From CAYGYG01 sp964354155 (GTDB lineage Bacteria; Hydrothermota; Tepidihabitantia; SM23-42; CAYGYG01): DNA of 64,000 nucleotides. The notes beneath the pieces are model-generated. The model saw only the letters and a program-made list of their open reading frames with translations, did not search any database and had not been told where the DNA came from. Positions 1 to 9,584 of the stretch are shown piece by piece (positions within the stretch are counted from its first letter, which is position 1; each line of letters opens with the position of its first letter). The stretch is taken from contig CAYGYG010000014.1 in the NCBI GenBank assembly GCA_964354155.1, forward strand, positions 16,087 through 80,086. The letters run 5' to 3'. The position numbers and the translations under genes are program-made.

Positions 1-38
1 AGCGCCCGCCCTTTCTGGGCACCGCCGATTATCCTCAT
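1..38 (-). CDS. rsmD: 16S rRNA (guanine966-N2)-methyltransferase RsmD, N-terminus only
   Basis: The first 38 bases, read on the minus strand, encode MRIIGGAQKGRAL. This is the characteristic start of RsmD-family proteins (M-R-I/V-I-G/S-G-x-x-K-G-R-x-L), which methylate G966 of 16S rRNA using S-adenosylmethionine. The ATG at 36-38 is preceded by GGAAGGAGG, a strong ribosome binding site. The rest lies outside the window. It follows the pilQ terminator by about 20 bases. The call rests on only 12 complete codons plus the site, so it is good but not certain. Confidence 0.65.
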   Translation of the reverse strand, partial: MRIIGGAQKGRA

Positions 39-60
39 CGACGCCTCCTTCCGCTTCCAC

Positions 61-93
61 AAAAACGAAGGGGGTCATCTCGCGATGACCCCC
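61..93 (-). terminator. Rho-independent terminator after pilQ
   Basis: A perfect 10-bp stem (GGGGGTCATC at 70-79 with GATGACCCCC at 84-93, loop TCGC) is followed on the minus strand by TTCGTTTTTG. It lies 20 bases past the pilQ stop codon and would end the pilus operon. Confidence 0.85.
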
Positions 94-113
94 GAGTACT
101 CACGATCCTATTA

Positions 114-1730
114 CTATGACGACTTGACAATCGTGGGCGTAATGAAGATAAGCAGTTCGCGGTCGCTGCGTGTAGTTGCCGTCTCTCGGAAAAGGAAGCC
201 GATAATCGGGATACTGCGCAGAATCGGAATCCCTTTAGTGCTCTTCTCTTCCTTTTGCTTGATGAAACCGCCGATCACCACCGTGTTACCGTCGCGCACC
301 AAGACTTTGGATGCTGCTTCCGACGTGGTAATAATCGGTCGACCGATCGTTACTGACGCTTCATCGACCTCACTCACTTCCGCCTTGATGTCCATCGTTA
401 TCTCTTCAAGCGAATTGATGTGCGGTGTCACACTCAGTTTCGTGCCGACCTCAAAGAACTGAACGATCGGGTTGCCTCGTTCGTCGAGCACGGTAACCGA
501 GAACTTCTTGCCGCCCAAGATCGATGCGGTTCGGTTATTGACCGCGGTGATGCGCGGCGCCGCAACCGTCTTGGTCTTGCCCTCGGTTTCAAGGATCTGC
601 AGCGTGGCATTAATCTGGGCCAGATTCGGCACCGTACCAACGTTGAACACGCCGTAGCCGGCAACCGATGGGGACCGGTTCATCGTAATGTCCCCCTGGA
701 CGATCCGGCTCTGGAGACCTCGCACCGTCCACTTGATGCCGAGACCCCGTGATATCGCAGCGTCGATGTCAACCACCTTGACCGCGATCTCGACCTGGGG
801 CGTAGGCGAATCAAGGATGCTGATCAGTCTCTTGACCTTGTCCTGGACCGGTTCGACATCGTAGACGACGATGGCGTTGGTCCGGGCATCCGGTGTCGCC
901 TTGCCTTTGCTGGAAATCAGTTTCCCAACTTGGCTGCCGACTTCCGAAGGCTCGGCGAATTCCAGCTTGTAGACACGGGAAACCAGCGGCAAATCAAGAT
1001 CTTGTTTATCGAGATTGTCTCCGGTATCGACTCGAATGATCTTGCCCTCTTCCCGGTAGGCATATCCGGATGACTTCAGGATGATCTCCAGGGCCTGGCG
1101 CCACGGCACATTGTGGAGCCGCACCGTGACCGCGCCGGTAACAGCCTTGCCGACCACGATGTTCATCCCGCTGAGTTCCGCCAGCGCGCGGAGGATGGTC
1201 AGCAGGTCGGCGTTTTCCATGTCCATTGAGACCAACCGCTCCGGTCGACGCACGATCTGTTCAGGCGGCGGTGTCGGCACCGGGACCCTGGTCTCCACTT
1301 CCGGAGGCGGCGGCGTGAACGAAATGCCGGTGGTCAAACTCGCGTGCCACTCCTCAACTGGGCCCGCCAGCGAGGACAGGATCGTCAGTACGAAGTTGTT
1401 CTCTTCCTGGGCGGTAAGGAACGAGTAGTCCTGGTCGAGGGAGAGGACGATGCGGATCAGGTTCGGCATCTTCTCGAAACGGTTCACCACCACCTTGCTG
1501 ATGCCGCCGCGGTTTACGTCGTAGTTCGTGCCCGTCAAACCCAATGTCGCATTGGTCACGTCGACCACAATCCTCGGTGGGTCTTTCAGACTGTACGTGT
1601 TGGCGGTAAAAATGCCGTCGGCTTGGATTAAGACCTTAGTATTGTTTTCTTCAGACTTGACCACTACGTCCGAGATCGTGGCAGCATACGTGCCAGCAAT
1701 TAACAGTAAGCATAAACCTAGCCTACTCAT
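114..1730 (-). CDS. pilQ: Type IV pilus secretin PilQ
   Basis: Outer-membrane secretin that forms the channel for the type IV pilus fibre. Visible parts in order: a signal peptide (about residues 1-16), an AMIN domain (about 18-115) of the kind that binds peptidoglycan, a proline-rich linker (about 135-160), an N0/STN domain (about 165-235), an N1 domain (about 245-320) and the secretin core to residue 538, ending in the typical RELLIFITPTIV segment. At 538 residues it is short for PilQ because it has one AMIN domain and few N repeats. It is the last gene of the operon HTH-pilM-N-O-P-Q, four bases after pilP, and is followed by a terminator. Confidence 0.93.
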   Translation of the reverse strand: MSRLGLCLLLIAGTYAATISDVVVKSEENNTKVLIQADGIFTANTYSLKDPPRIVVDVTNATLGLTGTNYDVNRGGISKVVVNRFEKMPNLIRIVLSLDQDYSFLTAQEENNFVLTILSSLAGPVEEWHASLTTGISFTPPPPEVETRVPVPTPPPEQIVRRPERLVSMDMENADLLTILRALAELSGMNIVVGKAVTGAVTVRLHNVPWRQALEIILKSSGYAYREEGKIIRVDTGDNLDKQDLDLPLVSRVYKLEFAEPSEVGSQVGKLISSKGKATPDARTNAIVVYDVEPVQDKVKRLISILDSPTPQVEIAVKVVDIDAAISRGLGIKWTVRGLQSRIVQGDITMNRSPSVAGYGVFNVGTVPNLAQINATLQILETEGKTKTVAAPRITAVNNRTASILGGKKFSVTVLDERGNPIVQFFEVGTKLSVTPHINSLEEITMDIKAEVSEVDEASVTIGRPIITTSEAASKVLVRDGNTVVIGGFIKQKEEKSTKGIPILRSIPIIGFLFRETATTRSDRELLIFITPTIVKSS

Positions 1731-1734
1731 GGTT

Positions 1735-2160
1735 TTACCTCCCTTTCTTTTCCTGAAGTTTTAACTCGTAGGTGGTCACAACCCCAGCGTACTGAATCGA
1801 AAAGATTACTGAACGATTAGTTATCTGGCTGACCCAACCACCTGCAACCTTGTCGCCCTTCTTCAAAATATACCCGTTGTTCAATCCATCTTTGACAAGG
1901 GCATACCCTCCGCCTGGCCACGTGATCGTTCCAATCAGGGTGAGATTGTCGATATTGAGATTGGCCAGGCCGATCGCGACACCTTTGCTTGGACCTACGA
2001 GGGGCACGAATGGATCCCTTCTTCCACCAACTTGATATTCGAATCTCTCAACCGGGAAGAGGGAATCGATTGGCGTGCTCTGGGCGGAAGCCATGACCGT
2101 AACGAGCAGGGTCAACAACAGGACTTCCTGTATCTTAAAGCGGTCGCGGTTTGATTTCAT
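1735..2160 (-). CDS. pilP: Type IV pilus assembly protein PilP-like
   Basis: A 141-residue exported protein with a hydrophobic N-terminal segment ending near SAQS (about residue 27) and no lipobox cysteine, followed by the GRRDPFVPL motif typical of PilP and GspC-type homology-region proteins. The C-terminal half is a small beta domain containing LIGTI and GYALVKDG. PilP links the inner-membrane PilMNO platform to the secretin PilQ. Its place between pilO and pilQ supports the call. Known PilPs are usually lipoproteins; this one appears to be soluble after cleavage or anchored by an uncleaved signal. Confidence 0.82.
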   Translation of the reverse strand: MKSNRDRFKIQEVLLLTLLVTVMASAQSTPIDSLFPVERFEYQVGGRRDPFVPLVGPSKGVAIGLANLNIDNLTLIGTITWPGGGYALVKDGLNNGYILKKGDKVAGGWVSQITNRSVIFSIQYAGVVTTYELKLQEKKGR

Positions 2161-2162
2161 TA

Positions 2163-2705
2163 CTACCTCCCGGTTGGTATGGTGTAAGTAAAGGCACTGA
2201 GGTTAACTGCGATCTTGTCCTCTTTGTCGGTTACCATTTGTGCTGTCGGAAAGTTCACTATCCTCTTGAGATTGCCGACCGCGGACAGGAATCTGCCCAG
2301 GTCGTGATAGCCACAGAGAACCTTCAACTGGAACGGAATCTCGGTATACATGCCTTTGACCATCGGTTCGGTCGGCTTGAAGTACACGAAAGATACGCCC
2401 GCCCGAATTCCCGAGTTAGTGATCGAACGCAGCAGGGACGGGATTTCCTTTTCCGGTGGCAACATCTCCTTCGCAATCTCCCATGCCTTCTGCAGTTGAT
2501 TGTAGCGGGCTTCAACCTCGGGTAGTTTCGCTTTCGCTTCTTCCGCCTTGCGCACCTCGGCTTCAAGGCTTAGCCGCTGCTGGTCCAGCCCCTGGATTCT
2601 CTTGTTGCTGCTGGCATATGGCACCTTGAGAAAGACAATGAAGATCAGAATCAAGAGGACCATTACGAAAAGGTTTCTTTGCGTTTGGGGATTTTTAAGA
2701 TCCAT
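2163..2705 (-). CDS. pilO: Type IV pilus inner-membrane protein PilO
   Basis: A 180-residue bitopic protein with one transmembrane segment at about 12-32, a coiled coil at about 35-85 (Q/E/K/A-rich) and a C-terminal ferredoxin-like domain that contains PFQLKVLCGYHDLGRFLSAV. This is the PilO architecture; PilO dimerises with PilN to form the alignment subcomplex of the pilus machine. The gene sits two bases upstream of pilP and eight bases after pilN, in a tight minus-strand operon. Confidence 0.88.
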   Translation of the reverse strand: MDLKNPQTQRNLFVMVLLILIFIVFLKVPYASSNKRIQGLDQQRLSLEAEVRKAEEAKAKLPEVEARYNQLQKAWEIAKEMLPPEKEIPSLLRSITNSGIRAGVSFVYFKPTEPMVKGMYTEIPFQLKVLCGYHDLGRFLSAVGNLKRIVNFPTAQMVTDKEDKIAVNLSAFTYTIPTGR

Positions 2706-2713
2706 CGTTCACC

Positions 2714-3304
2714 TCACTTCTCGGCTACGGCCGATGTGGCGGCCGTCAAGGTAAAAGCCATTACTTCCTGATTCTCGATCTTCTGTTTTTCCAGTACGAT
2801 CAGCTCGACGCCGGAAAGATACGGCGAATCTTCGAGACGATTCATGAACTCAGCAACCCACAGGTTAGAGACGGTCGCACCCTTGATTTCAACCGCGCTG
2901 GGATTGACCGTGATACTGGTCAACCAGGTATAGTCGGGCAGACGTGAAGAGATCTCATCCATGATGTGGGACACAAAAAACCGGTTCTGGTTGAGTTCCT
3001 GGATCGGCTGGATATAGCGATTCATTTCCTGCTCTTTCTGCTCGAGAGCCTTGACCCGTTCGACATACGGCCTCAGGCTGTCAAGCTTCGCCGTCATCGT
3101 AGTTATCGAGCGATTCAAACCGGCAATCCTGCTTCTTTGGCTGATATATAGCACACCGCAGACCAAAACCAAGAGGACGACGCCAACGATAATGACGACT
3201 CCGCCTTTGATCGATATCGCCGGCATCTTAACACCTGCGCCTTTTGGCCTTTTCGTCGCGGCTTTTGTCTTACGTTCTTTGGGTAGAAGGTCAATCTTTA
3301 TCAT
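2714..3304 (-). CDS. pilN: Type IV pilus inner-membrane protein PilN
   Basis: A 196-residue bitopic protein. It begins with MIKIDLLPKERK, matching the conserved cytoplasmic IN(L)LP motif by which PilN binds PilM. A transmembrane helix follows at about residues 33-53, then a coiled coil (about 55-100) and a ferredoxin-like C-terminal domain. The ATG lies directly against the pilM stop codon, so translation is probably coupled. Confidence 0.9.
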   Translation of the reverse strand: MIKIDLLPKERKTKAATKRPKGAGVKMPAISIKGGVVIIVGVVLLVLVCGVLYISQRSRIAGLNRSITTMTAKLDSLRPYVERVKALEQKEQEMNRYIQPIQELNQNRFFVSHIMDEISSRLPDYTWLTSITVNPSAVEIKGATVSNLWVAEFMNRLEDSPYLSGVELIVLEKQKIENQEVMAFTLTAATSAVAEK

Positions 3305-4345
3305 CTAACCACCCCTTAGTGCGAGACCTACGGCCTGGATAAGAATTGGACCAATCGCTTCAACACCTTCAACACCGAAGACAGGTGGGTCATAGGTTAT
3401 TTTCTGGAAGGGATTGAGCTTCTCGATCGGTATCGTGAAACGGCGCTTGAAAAACTCCAGAAGGTTCGGGATAAGAGAACCGCCGCCCGAAAGATAGATC
3501 CGGGCCAGCTTCTCTTCCCCGCCCATGCTGGATAGAAACTGAAAGCTTTTCTCGATTTGATTGGACAACTCGTCGGCAAAGGATTCAAATACCGAGTTGA
3601 TCGCCTCGGCCGTGACGCCCATCGGGACTGCACCCTTGACCGCGCTCGAAGCATCTTCGTAGTTCATCCCCAGCTCCTTCTGGAGCCGGCTGATATAACC
3701 ATTCGCTCCGTAGTAGACGTCGCGGGCCAAGAGCGGCGAATTGTTCTTGACGACGTTGATGATGGTAAGTCCGGCGCCGATGTGAATCAAGGCGATTGTC
3801 TCGTTGGGGAAGACACCGTAGTTGAGCTCGAAGACATTCTGAATCGCGAAGGCGGCCGCATCGATCGCGACCGGATTGAGGTTCAGCTCCCTCAGCAGCG
3901 ATATCGTATTGTTGATCAGTTCATTCTTCGAAGCAACCAGAACCACTTCCTGCTGGTTTTCGCCCAGGTTAGGATTGACGATCTCGAAATCGATCGTCAC
4001 TTCGTTGATGTCGAAAGGTACGTACTGCTCGGCCTCCCATCGGATCTGCTCGCGGGTGTCGCTTTCCGACATGCGGTCCATGGTTATCTTCTTGATAATC
4101 AGGTCATGCCCGGCAACCCCGACGATGACATCCTTACTTTTGATGCTGCGTCCTTCAAAGGCCGATCGAATGGCATCGAGAACGACTTCGCGATCGATGA
4201 TTTCACCTTCAACAATGGCATCGGGCAGGACGCGGGAGATTCCAAAGTTAACCAAGCGAGGGGTTTTCCCCGGGGCAAGTTCCACCACCTTTATGGAACT
4301 AGAGCCGATGTCCAGACCGACTGCTTTTCCTTTTTTCTTGAACAT
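3305..4345 (-). CDS. pilM: Type IV pilus actin-like ATPase PilM
   Basis: A 346-residue cytoplasmic protein of the FtsA/actin-like fold. The N-terminal phosphate-1 loop GLDIGSSSIKVVEL (about 10-23) and the later YLSGGGSLIPNL motif (about 280-291) match the PilM nucleotide site. PilM binds the N-terminal tail of PilN and carries signals between the cytoplasmic motors and the periplasmic PilNOP ring. A clear GGAG ribosome site lies before the ATG. It is the first structural gene of the operon, 17 bases after a small HTH gene. Confidence 0.93.
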   Translation of the reverse strand: MFKKKGKAVGLDIGSSSIKVVELAPGKTPRLVNFGISRVLPDAIVEGEIIDREVVLDAIRSAFEGRSIKSKDVIVGVAGHDLIIKKITMDRMSESDTREQIRWEAEQYVPFDINEVTIDFEIVNPNLGENQQEVVLVASKNELINNTISLLRELNLNPVAIDAAAFAIQNVFELNYGVFPNETIALIHIGAGLTIINVVKNNSPLLARDVYYGANGYISRLQKELGMNYEDASSAVKGAVPMGVTAEAINSVFESFADELSNQIEKSFQFLSSMGGEEKLARIYLSGGGSLIPNLLEFFKRRFTIPIEKLNPFQKITYDPPVFGVEGVEAIGPILIQAVGLALRGG

Positions 4346-4362
4346 GTCTCACTCCTTGGTGG

Positions 4363-4548
4363 TTATTCTCCTATGTACTTTCTTAATTCCGTGCCCTTGA
4401 TCAACCATCGTCTGCCAACCTTCTTTCCCTTGAGGTTCCCATCCCTTAGCTTTTTCCGGACGGTTTGAGAACCGAGCCGCAGTAACCGTGAAGTCTCTTC
4501 AGTTGTGTAGAGCTTCTCTGGATCGATGTCTTTCGGTGACAATGGCAT
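4363..4548 (-). CDS. Small excisionase-family helix-turn-helix protein
   Basis: A 61-residue protein, almost all of it a MerR/excisionase-type winged helix: YTTEETSRLLRLGSQTVRKK is the helix-turn-helix and GKKVGRRWLIKGTELRKYI the wing. It lies promoter-proximal to pilMNOPQ and is transcribed with it, from a TTGACA-16-TATAAT promoter, with an AGGAG ribosome site. There is no integrase, phage gene or attachment site nearby, so an excisionase role is unlikely. It may be a regulator of the pilus operon, but the target is not shown by the sequence. Confidence 0.8.
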   Translation of the reverse strand: MPLSPKDIDPEKLYTTEETSRLLRLGSQTVRKKLRDGNLKGKKVGRRWLIKGTELRKYIGE

Positions 4549-4569
4549 AATAGTCTCCTGTTGGCGTTA

Positions 4570-4597
4570 ATTATACATAAAATATCGAAACTGTCAA
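4570..4597 (-). promoter_or_regulatory. Promoter of the HTH-pilMNOPQ operon
   Basis: TTGACA (4592-4597), 16-bp spacer, TATAAT (4570-4575), both perfect sigma-70 consensus. Transcription should start near 4563, giving a leader of about 15 bases with an AGGAG site before the ATG at 4548. Confidence 0.88.
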
Positions 4598-4610
4598 CAA
4601 TAATTTTGAA

Positions 4611-5705
4611 TCAAACATAACTTTTATCAACCATATCAAAAGACACCTCGGATGCCAGCGAAGCCCTGAGCTTAGACATGAAACTTGTGAAATAACAAAC
4701 GTTATGAATTGTGAGCAGGCGTGGCCCAAGTGATTCGTGGGTATTGAACAGATGTCTGAGGTATGATCTGGTGAAATTGCTGCAAGTGTAGCATTGGCAG
4801 TTTTCGTCCAATTTGCTGAAATCCTCTGCATAAATGGAGTTCTTTATGACCACCTTGCCGTGGGAAGTAAAAGCCATGCCGGTTCGACCATTCCGGGTAG
4901 GAAGGACACAGTCAAACATATCAACACCGGCCGCAGCAAGGCCGGTCAGATCTTCAGGATACCCGGCGCCCATCAGATAGCGGGGCTTGTCCGGCGGCAG
5001 TAGATCCGTGACGGTCTCGCTCATCTTAAGGGTCGTTTCATGCGGTTCGCCGATGCACAGTCCGCCGATCGCATAACCGTCAAAACCGATATCAAGCAGC
5101 TTTCTGGTACATTCCGCGCGCCGTTCCGGGTATGTACTACCCTGAACAATGCCAAACAGGGTCTGCCCCCGACCTTGATGGTCCTTACATTTCTCGGCCC
5201 AGCGCACCGTGGTCTCGACCGAACGACATGCGTCGGCGTATGACGAGGGATACGCGTCGAAGAGATCAAGGCACATCGCGATATCGGAATTCAGCTTCTG
5301 TTGAGCTTCCATGACCAGTTGCGGAGTAAAGAGGTGACTCGAACCATCTAAATGCGATTGAAACAGGATCCCGTCGTCATTCACCTTTTTCAACTCGCTC
5401 AACGAATAGGCTTGGAATCCGCCCGAGTCGGTCAGGATCGGCCCGAGCCAGCCCATAAAGCCATGCAAACCACCCGCCCGGGCAATGACATCGGGCCCAG
5501 GCCTCAGGTACAAATGATAGGTATTCGCAACCAGAACATCAACGCCGTTCTCTTTCAGCTCCTGCGGCGCCAGGGTCTTGACCGTCGCCTGCGTTGCCAC
5601 CGGCATGAACGCCGGGGTGAGAAAACTGCCATGGTCAGTGGTTATCCGTCCCAGTCGTGCCCTGGTTCGCGGGCATCTCTTCAGAACTTCGAATGTCATC
5701 GACAT
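4611..5705 (-). CDS. tgt: tRNA-guanine transglycosylase
   Basis: A 364-residue enzyme that exchanges guanine-34 of GUN-anticodon tRNAs for a 7-deazaguanine precursor in queuosine synthesis. The catalytic motif LTDSGGFQ (nucleophile Asp93), the GFDGYAIGGL segment, the second catalytic region DMFDCVLPTRNGR and the zinc site CQCYTC plus the later TIHN histidine are all present. The length fits the bacterial family. The start at 5705 (a second ATG lies two codons on) is only eight bases after a -10 box, so the mRNA has little or no leader and no ribosome site. It lies just downstream of truA but has its own promoter. Confidence 0.95.
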   Translation of the reverse strand: MSMTFEVLKRCPRTRARLGRITTDHGSFLTPAFMPVATQATVKTLAPQELKENGVDVLVANTYHLYLRPGPDVIARAGGLHGFMGWLGPILTDSGGFQAYSLSELKKVNDDGILFQSHLDGSSHLFTPQLVMEAQQKLNSDIAMCLDLFDAYPSSYADACRSVETTVRWAEKCKDHQGRGQTLFGIVQGSTYPERRAECTRKLLDIGFDGYAIGGLCIGEPHETTLKMSETVTDLLPPDKPRYLMGAGYPEDLTGLAAAGVDMFDCVLPTRNGRTGMAFTSHGKVVIKNSIYAEDFSKLDENCQCYTCSNFTRSYLRHLFNTHESLGPRLLTIHNVCYFTSFMSKLRASLASEVSFDMVDKSYV

Positions 5706-5713
5706 GAGTGTCT

Positions 5714-5741
5714 ATTTTATGCCTAATCGTCGGTTCGTCAA
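5714..5741 (-). promoter_or_regulatory. Promoter of tgt
   Basis: TTGACG (5736-5741), 16-bp spacer, TAAAAT (5714-5719). The ATG of tgt is eight bases past the -10 box, so the predicted 5' leader is about one or two bases. Confidence 0.7.
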
Positions 5742-5743
5742 TC

Positions 5744-6469
5744 CTAATCGTACTTCACCCGGACCAGGTTCAAACCCTGCGGTGGTGCCACAAGGTAGTT
5801 TTTCTTGAAATTAGCCTTGAACATCTCCCTGGCTATCTCGGGCCCAAGCCGGCCCCGGCCGATATCGACGACGAACCCGACCATCATTCTAACCATCTTG
5901 TGCAAGAACCGGTCGCCTTCAATCTGGAGGACGATTTCTTTGCCCCGGCGTTTCAATACCGTCTTGGTTATGTTGCACACTCGATCTTCCTTTTCTCGCG
6001 CTACCGAGAAATTGGTGAAATCATGACGACCAAGGAATTCGGCCAGCCCCCGTTTCACCAGAATCAAATCCAATCGGTACTTTAGTTCCCAAACATAGCC
6101 TCTTCTTATCGGCGATCGGCCGAGCCAAATCGTGTATTCGTAAACCTTGCTCCTGGCATCGTAGCGCGCATGGAAATCGTCGGCCGCCGGGGCCGCCGCT
6201 TTGACAAGAATGTCACGCGGCAGATTTCCGTTCAGCGCGTCTTTCAATGATCGCGCCGGCATTTTCGATTCGATCTTGAAACTGGCAACCTGTCCGAGCG
6301 CATGAACGCCGGCGTCGGTCCGGCCCGCCCCCGCCACCCGGACCCTTACCCCGAAGAGCCTTTTCAAAGCCTTTTCAATCTCCCCCTGGACCGTCTTGCG
6401 GTTGGGCTGATATTGCCAACCGTGGTAGGCCGTGCCGTCGTATTCGATTGTCAGCCTGATATTACGCAT
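5744..6469 (-). CDS. truA: tRNA pseudouridine(38-40) synthase TruA
   Basis: A 241-residue pseudouridine synthase acting on the anticodon stem-loop of tRNAs. The catalytic motif GAGRTDAGVHALGQ is at about residues 47-60, with Asp52 as the catalytic aspartate. The N-terminal IEYDGTAYHGWQYQPN and C-terminal FLHKMVRMMVG motifs are also typical. Length is normal. The ATG begins exactly where transcription should start from a perfect promoter, with no Shine-Dalgarno sequence, so the mRNA is probably leaderless. Confidence 0.95.
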   Translation of the reverse strand: MRNIRLTIEYDGTAYHGWQYQPNRKTVQGEIEKALKRLFGVRVRVAGAGRTDAGVHALGQVASFKIESKMPARSLKDALNGNLPRDILVKAAAPAADDFHARYDARSKVYEYTIWLGRSPIRRGYVWELKYRLDLILVKRGLAEFLGRHDFTNFSVAREKEDRVCNITKTVLKRRGKEIVLQIEGDRFLHKMVRMMVGFVVDIGRGRLGPEIAREMFKANFKKNYLVAPPQGLNLVRVKYD

Positions 6470-6475
6470 CAGCCA

Positions 6476-6503
6476 ATTATATGTTCGCTCCGGCCATTGT
6501 CAA
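6476..6503 (-). promoter_or_regulatory. Leaderless promoter of truA
   Basis: TTGACA (6498-6503), 16-bp spacer, TATAAT (6476-6481), then six bases (TGGCTG) and the ATG. The A of ATG is at the expected +1. It is back-to-back with the promoter of the divergent secreted-protein gene. Confidence 0.88.
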
Positions 6504-6536
6504 GCCGAAGCTGGCTTGCCGTAAATGTCAAAACAA

Positions 6537-6564
6537 TTGACAGACAACGGCCGTTGACTATAAT
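6537..6564 (+). promoter_or_regulatory. Promoter of the giant secreted protein gene
   Basis: TTGACA (6537-6542), 16-bp spacer, TATAAT (6559-6564). The ATG at 6595 follows a leader of about 24 bases that contains GGAGG, so this gene uses a conventional ribosome site, unlike its divergent neighbour truA. Confidence 0.88.
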
Positions 6565-6594
6565 ACGGTACAGTAGGAACTGGAGGCCGATTCC

Positions 6595-9584
6595 ATGCGA
6601 CTCTTCATTTTTGTTACGCTGACATCGAGTGCTCTCTTCGGGGTTTGGGACGGAAACAAGTACCACAACGCAAACCGGTGGAAGTTTCGCCTTTCAAATT
6701 ACGGACCATTCGCCAGCGTACCCGGGACAGGTCAAGGCGGCGCTGAATGGCCGGTTGGGTCAGGCCGGTACTACATCTATGGCGCCGGCCTCTGGGTCGG
6801 TGCCTGTCGGCGTAATCCGGCCGGCGGACTCGACACATTGGTGTCAATGGGCTACAACTCAGAAACCGGGGGTTACGAGATGGCTCCCGGTCTGGTGAAC
6901 CAATCACCCGACGACAAGACCGCGCTGGTCTATCTTTACCCGAGCCCGTGGCCTGCTCCGGCCGACCGCTTCCCGATGGCGCCCAGTTTGTCGAAATCAT
7001 TTCAGGATGCCTGGGCCGTCTATAACGATGCCGATCCTCAGTTCCACTCGCCGTTCGACACCCGACCCGCTAACATCGAGGTCTATCAGACCAGCCATTG
7101 CTGGAATCTGTATGATACCAGAGATATCGTTTTCGTCAAGTTCGAGGTGAAGAACAAGAACCAGCGGGACACACTCTTCAGTGTCTATCTTGCCATATCG
7201 GCCGACAATGACGTTGGTACTGCGAGCGATGATGTGAACGGACTGCGGCGTTGGCGAAGTTACATTGTCGGCAAAGAGACACTCAATATGATGAACACCG
7301 CTTTTACGTGTGACTACCGCTACAACCCGCCCTACGGCTGCGTCGGCTACACCCTGCTACGCCGGCCCTTCGCCCTCACCGACCGCGTCGACAATGATCG
7401 AGGATTAGACCGGCAGCTCTACTGGCCTGACTACCCAGGCACGATCATTGACTCCGAAGAAGTAAGCGAAACCTGGTTCAAGACCCACATACCGGCCCAC
7501 AAGTGGGATGCCGACGTGGATGGGGTAATGGATTGGCAGGATGAAAGCTGTATCGAACAGTGCATTATGACGGCGTTTCGCAACTTCACGGTGCTTACTT
7601 CTCCGCCCAAGGACTGGGCAAGGTACTTGTCCATGGCCGGCTATGATTTCTTGACAAGACAATACAAGCCCTATGACTCGATTGATCCGGGCCGGGCGGA
7701 CAAGCGGTTCTGCATGGCTTCCGGTCCCATAACCCTGCTGCCAGAATCATCCGCCGTGATCTTGATTGCCGTAATCGGTGCTGACTATCCGCTGGCGGGC
7801 GGCGACTCCTTTGACTTGGCCAGGAAAAGCTCGACCGCCCAGTACATCTACGACCACAACTGGTTACTACCCGGTCCGCCGCCCTCACCGAACCTGGTCT
7901 GCGTGCCGGGCGATCACCGGGTCACGCTGTTATGGGACAACTTCTCCGAGGCGGCCGATCCCTACTACAAACTCGTCTCCGACCCCTTGCGCGTCAACTA
8001 TGATGTTTTCTATCGTGAGTATGATTTTGCCGGCTATCGGGTGTGGCGCAGTGTCACCGGCCTGGCCGACAACTGGAAGTTGATTGGCGCATTCGACCTG
8101 GCTGATGGTGATACGTTCACCCATACGGACTATGCGATTCCGGAGGCGGTGAAGATTCTGGCCAACGACAACGGGATTAGCTACACCTTTATCGATTCGA
8201 CGGTCCGTAACGGCTTCACTTGCTTCTATGCCGTTACTGCCTACGACCACAACTATGTGAAGATCATCGACTCCCTGGACACCTTTGCGATGTCTTTGAT
8301 CCTCGAAGGTGGTCGCCGGGCGATTGCCGCCTCGCCGCGGACCCATGCGGCGGGGATCAAATTCACGCCGCCGTCCTTTGCCGAGGCGAAGATGCTAACT
8401 GGCAATCAGAAGGCCGATCTCAAGTTAGGCGCCAACTTCCCCAATCCCTACATGACGCTGCCCAAATACCAGTTGACCTTCGACTCGCTGCTTGGTGACG
8501 AGACCGATTTCCACTATGTTACTTATACTGATACGATGAGCGGCAAGACCTTATACTATACGCATCCGGTCTACAAGTGGGCATTAAAGAATGATTCTCT
8601 GACCGATTCGGTGATGACCGGGATGTTCATGCCTAAGCCAAAGAGCGGCAATGACTACTCCTATCCGCTGGATACGGTAGTCTTCCCGGTCTTCAGAAAC
8701 GATGGTGTCCAGTTGAATTTCATCTTCAACCAGAAGCTACCGCCCAACGACACCTCGATCCTGAGAGTAACGATGAATGTCAATGGCGGCGCGGTGCCGG
8801 ACAGCTGGCCGCGGTGCAACGGTCTTGAGATTCAGGAGATGCCTTCGACGGCATGGGCCTATTCGGGTGAAGAGTATGAGATCAACTGGAAGACGCATGT
8901 TTCCGGCAGTATGACCTGCGAGGTGAAAGAGAAGCGAACCGGCCGGTTATTGCCGTTCTCGCCTTGCTCTTTGGGCAACTTCGGTGCGGAGACGACGGCG
9001 TTTGATGCTCAGCGAACCGCCAAGGCGGCCAAGGGCTGGTTCTTCCGGGGCGGTCTCTTGGCCAACTTCCGGTTTGTCCCGACCGACACCCTGCATCGGC
9101 AGAGTGCGGGTGGGCGCGGCACAAAGTACTTATACATTGCCGGTCTGCGGATTGCGCTGAAGAAGGATGGTAGTTCGCTCTGGCCCGGCGACCCGATTCC
9201 GGCCCCGCTCGACCGGTGGACGGTTACGCCCTCGGACAGCATGCGGGTTCCGCCAATGCAGGACTATGACATCTTCATCAACAAGGGCCAGCTTGAACTG
9301 GTCAAACTCGACAAGCTCAACGTCAAGGTGGTGCCGAATCCCTACGTGATCACCAGCGAATGGGAAGTCTCGCGCTTTGAGCGCAAGCTCAAATTCATCA
9401 ACCTGCCTCCGGAGTGTACGATCCGAATCTTCACGACCAACGGTGAACTGATCAAGACCATCATACACAACCAGAAAGCCAAAGGTTCGGCCCAGACCAA
9501 TGAACTCGGTGGCGACGAATGGTGGAATCTCAAGACCGACCACAACCAGCTGCCGGCGAGCGGTGTCTACATCTTCCACGTCTA
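6595..9584 (+). CDS. Giant secreted protein with FlgD-like C-terminal module, 3' end lost in assembly gap
   Basis: About 996 codons are readable before the run of Ns. The N-terminus is a short signal peptide (about residues 1-16). The body is rich in Asp, Tyr, Trp and Gly, with features of extracellular beta-structure, but I do not recognise a catalytic domain. Residues from about 905 contain VVPNPYVITSEWE and IRIFTTNGELIKTI, then GVYIFHV, which is the FlgD-like/type IX-like C-terminal module seen in other secreted proteins here. The module is cut only about 10-15 residues before its expected end. Any reading frame continued past the gap (9685 onward) is antisense to priA and should not be joined to it. 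Function unknown; probably cell-surface or secreted. Confidence 0.8.

Noticed and set aside
3557..4468. 303-codon plus-strand ORF across pilM
   Set aside because: It is antisense to a clear pilM, lacks a ribosome site and has no recognisable domain. It is a high-GC shadow frame.
4363..4548. Prophage or integrative element marked by the excisionase-like gene
   Set aside because: No integrase, phage genes or attachment repeats occur nearby, and the neighbours are core genes.
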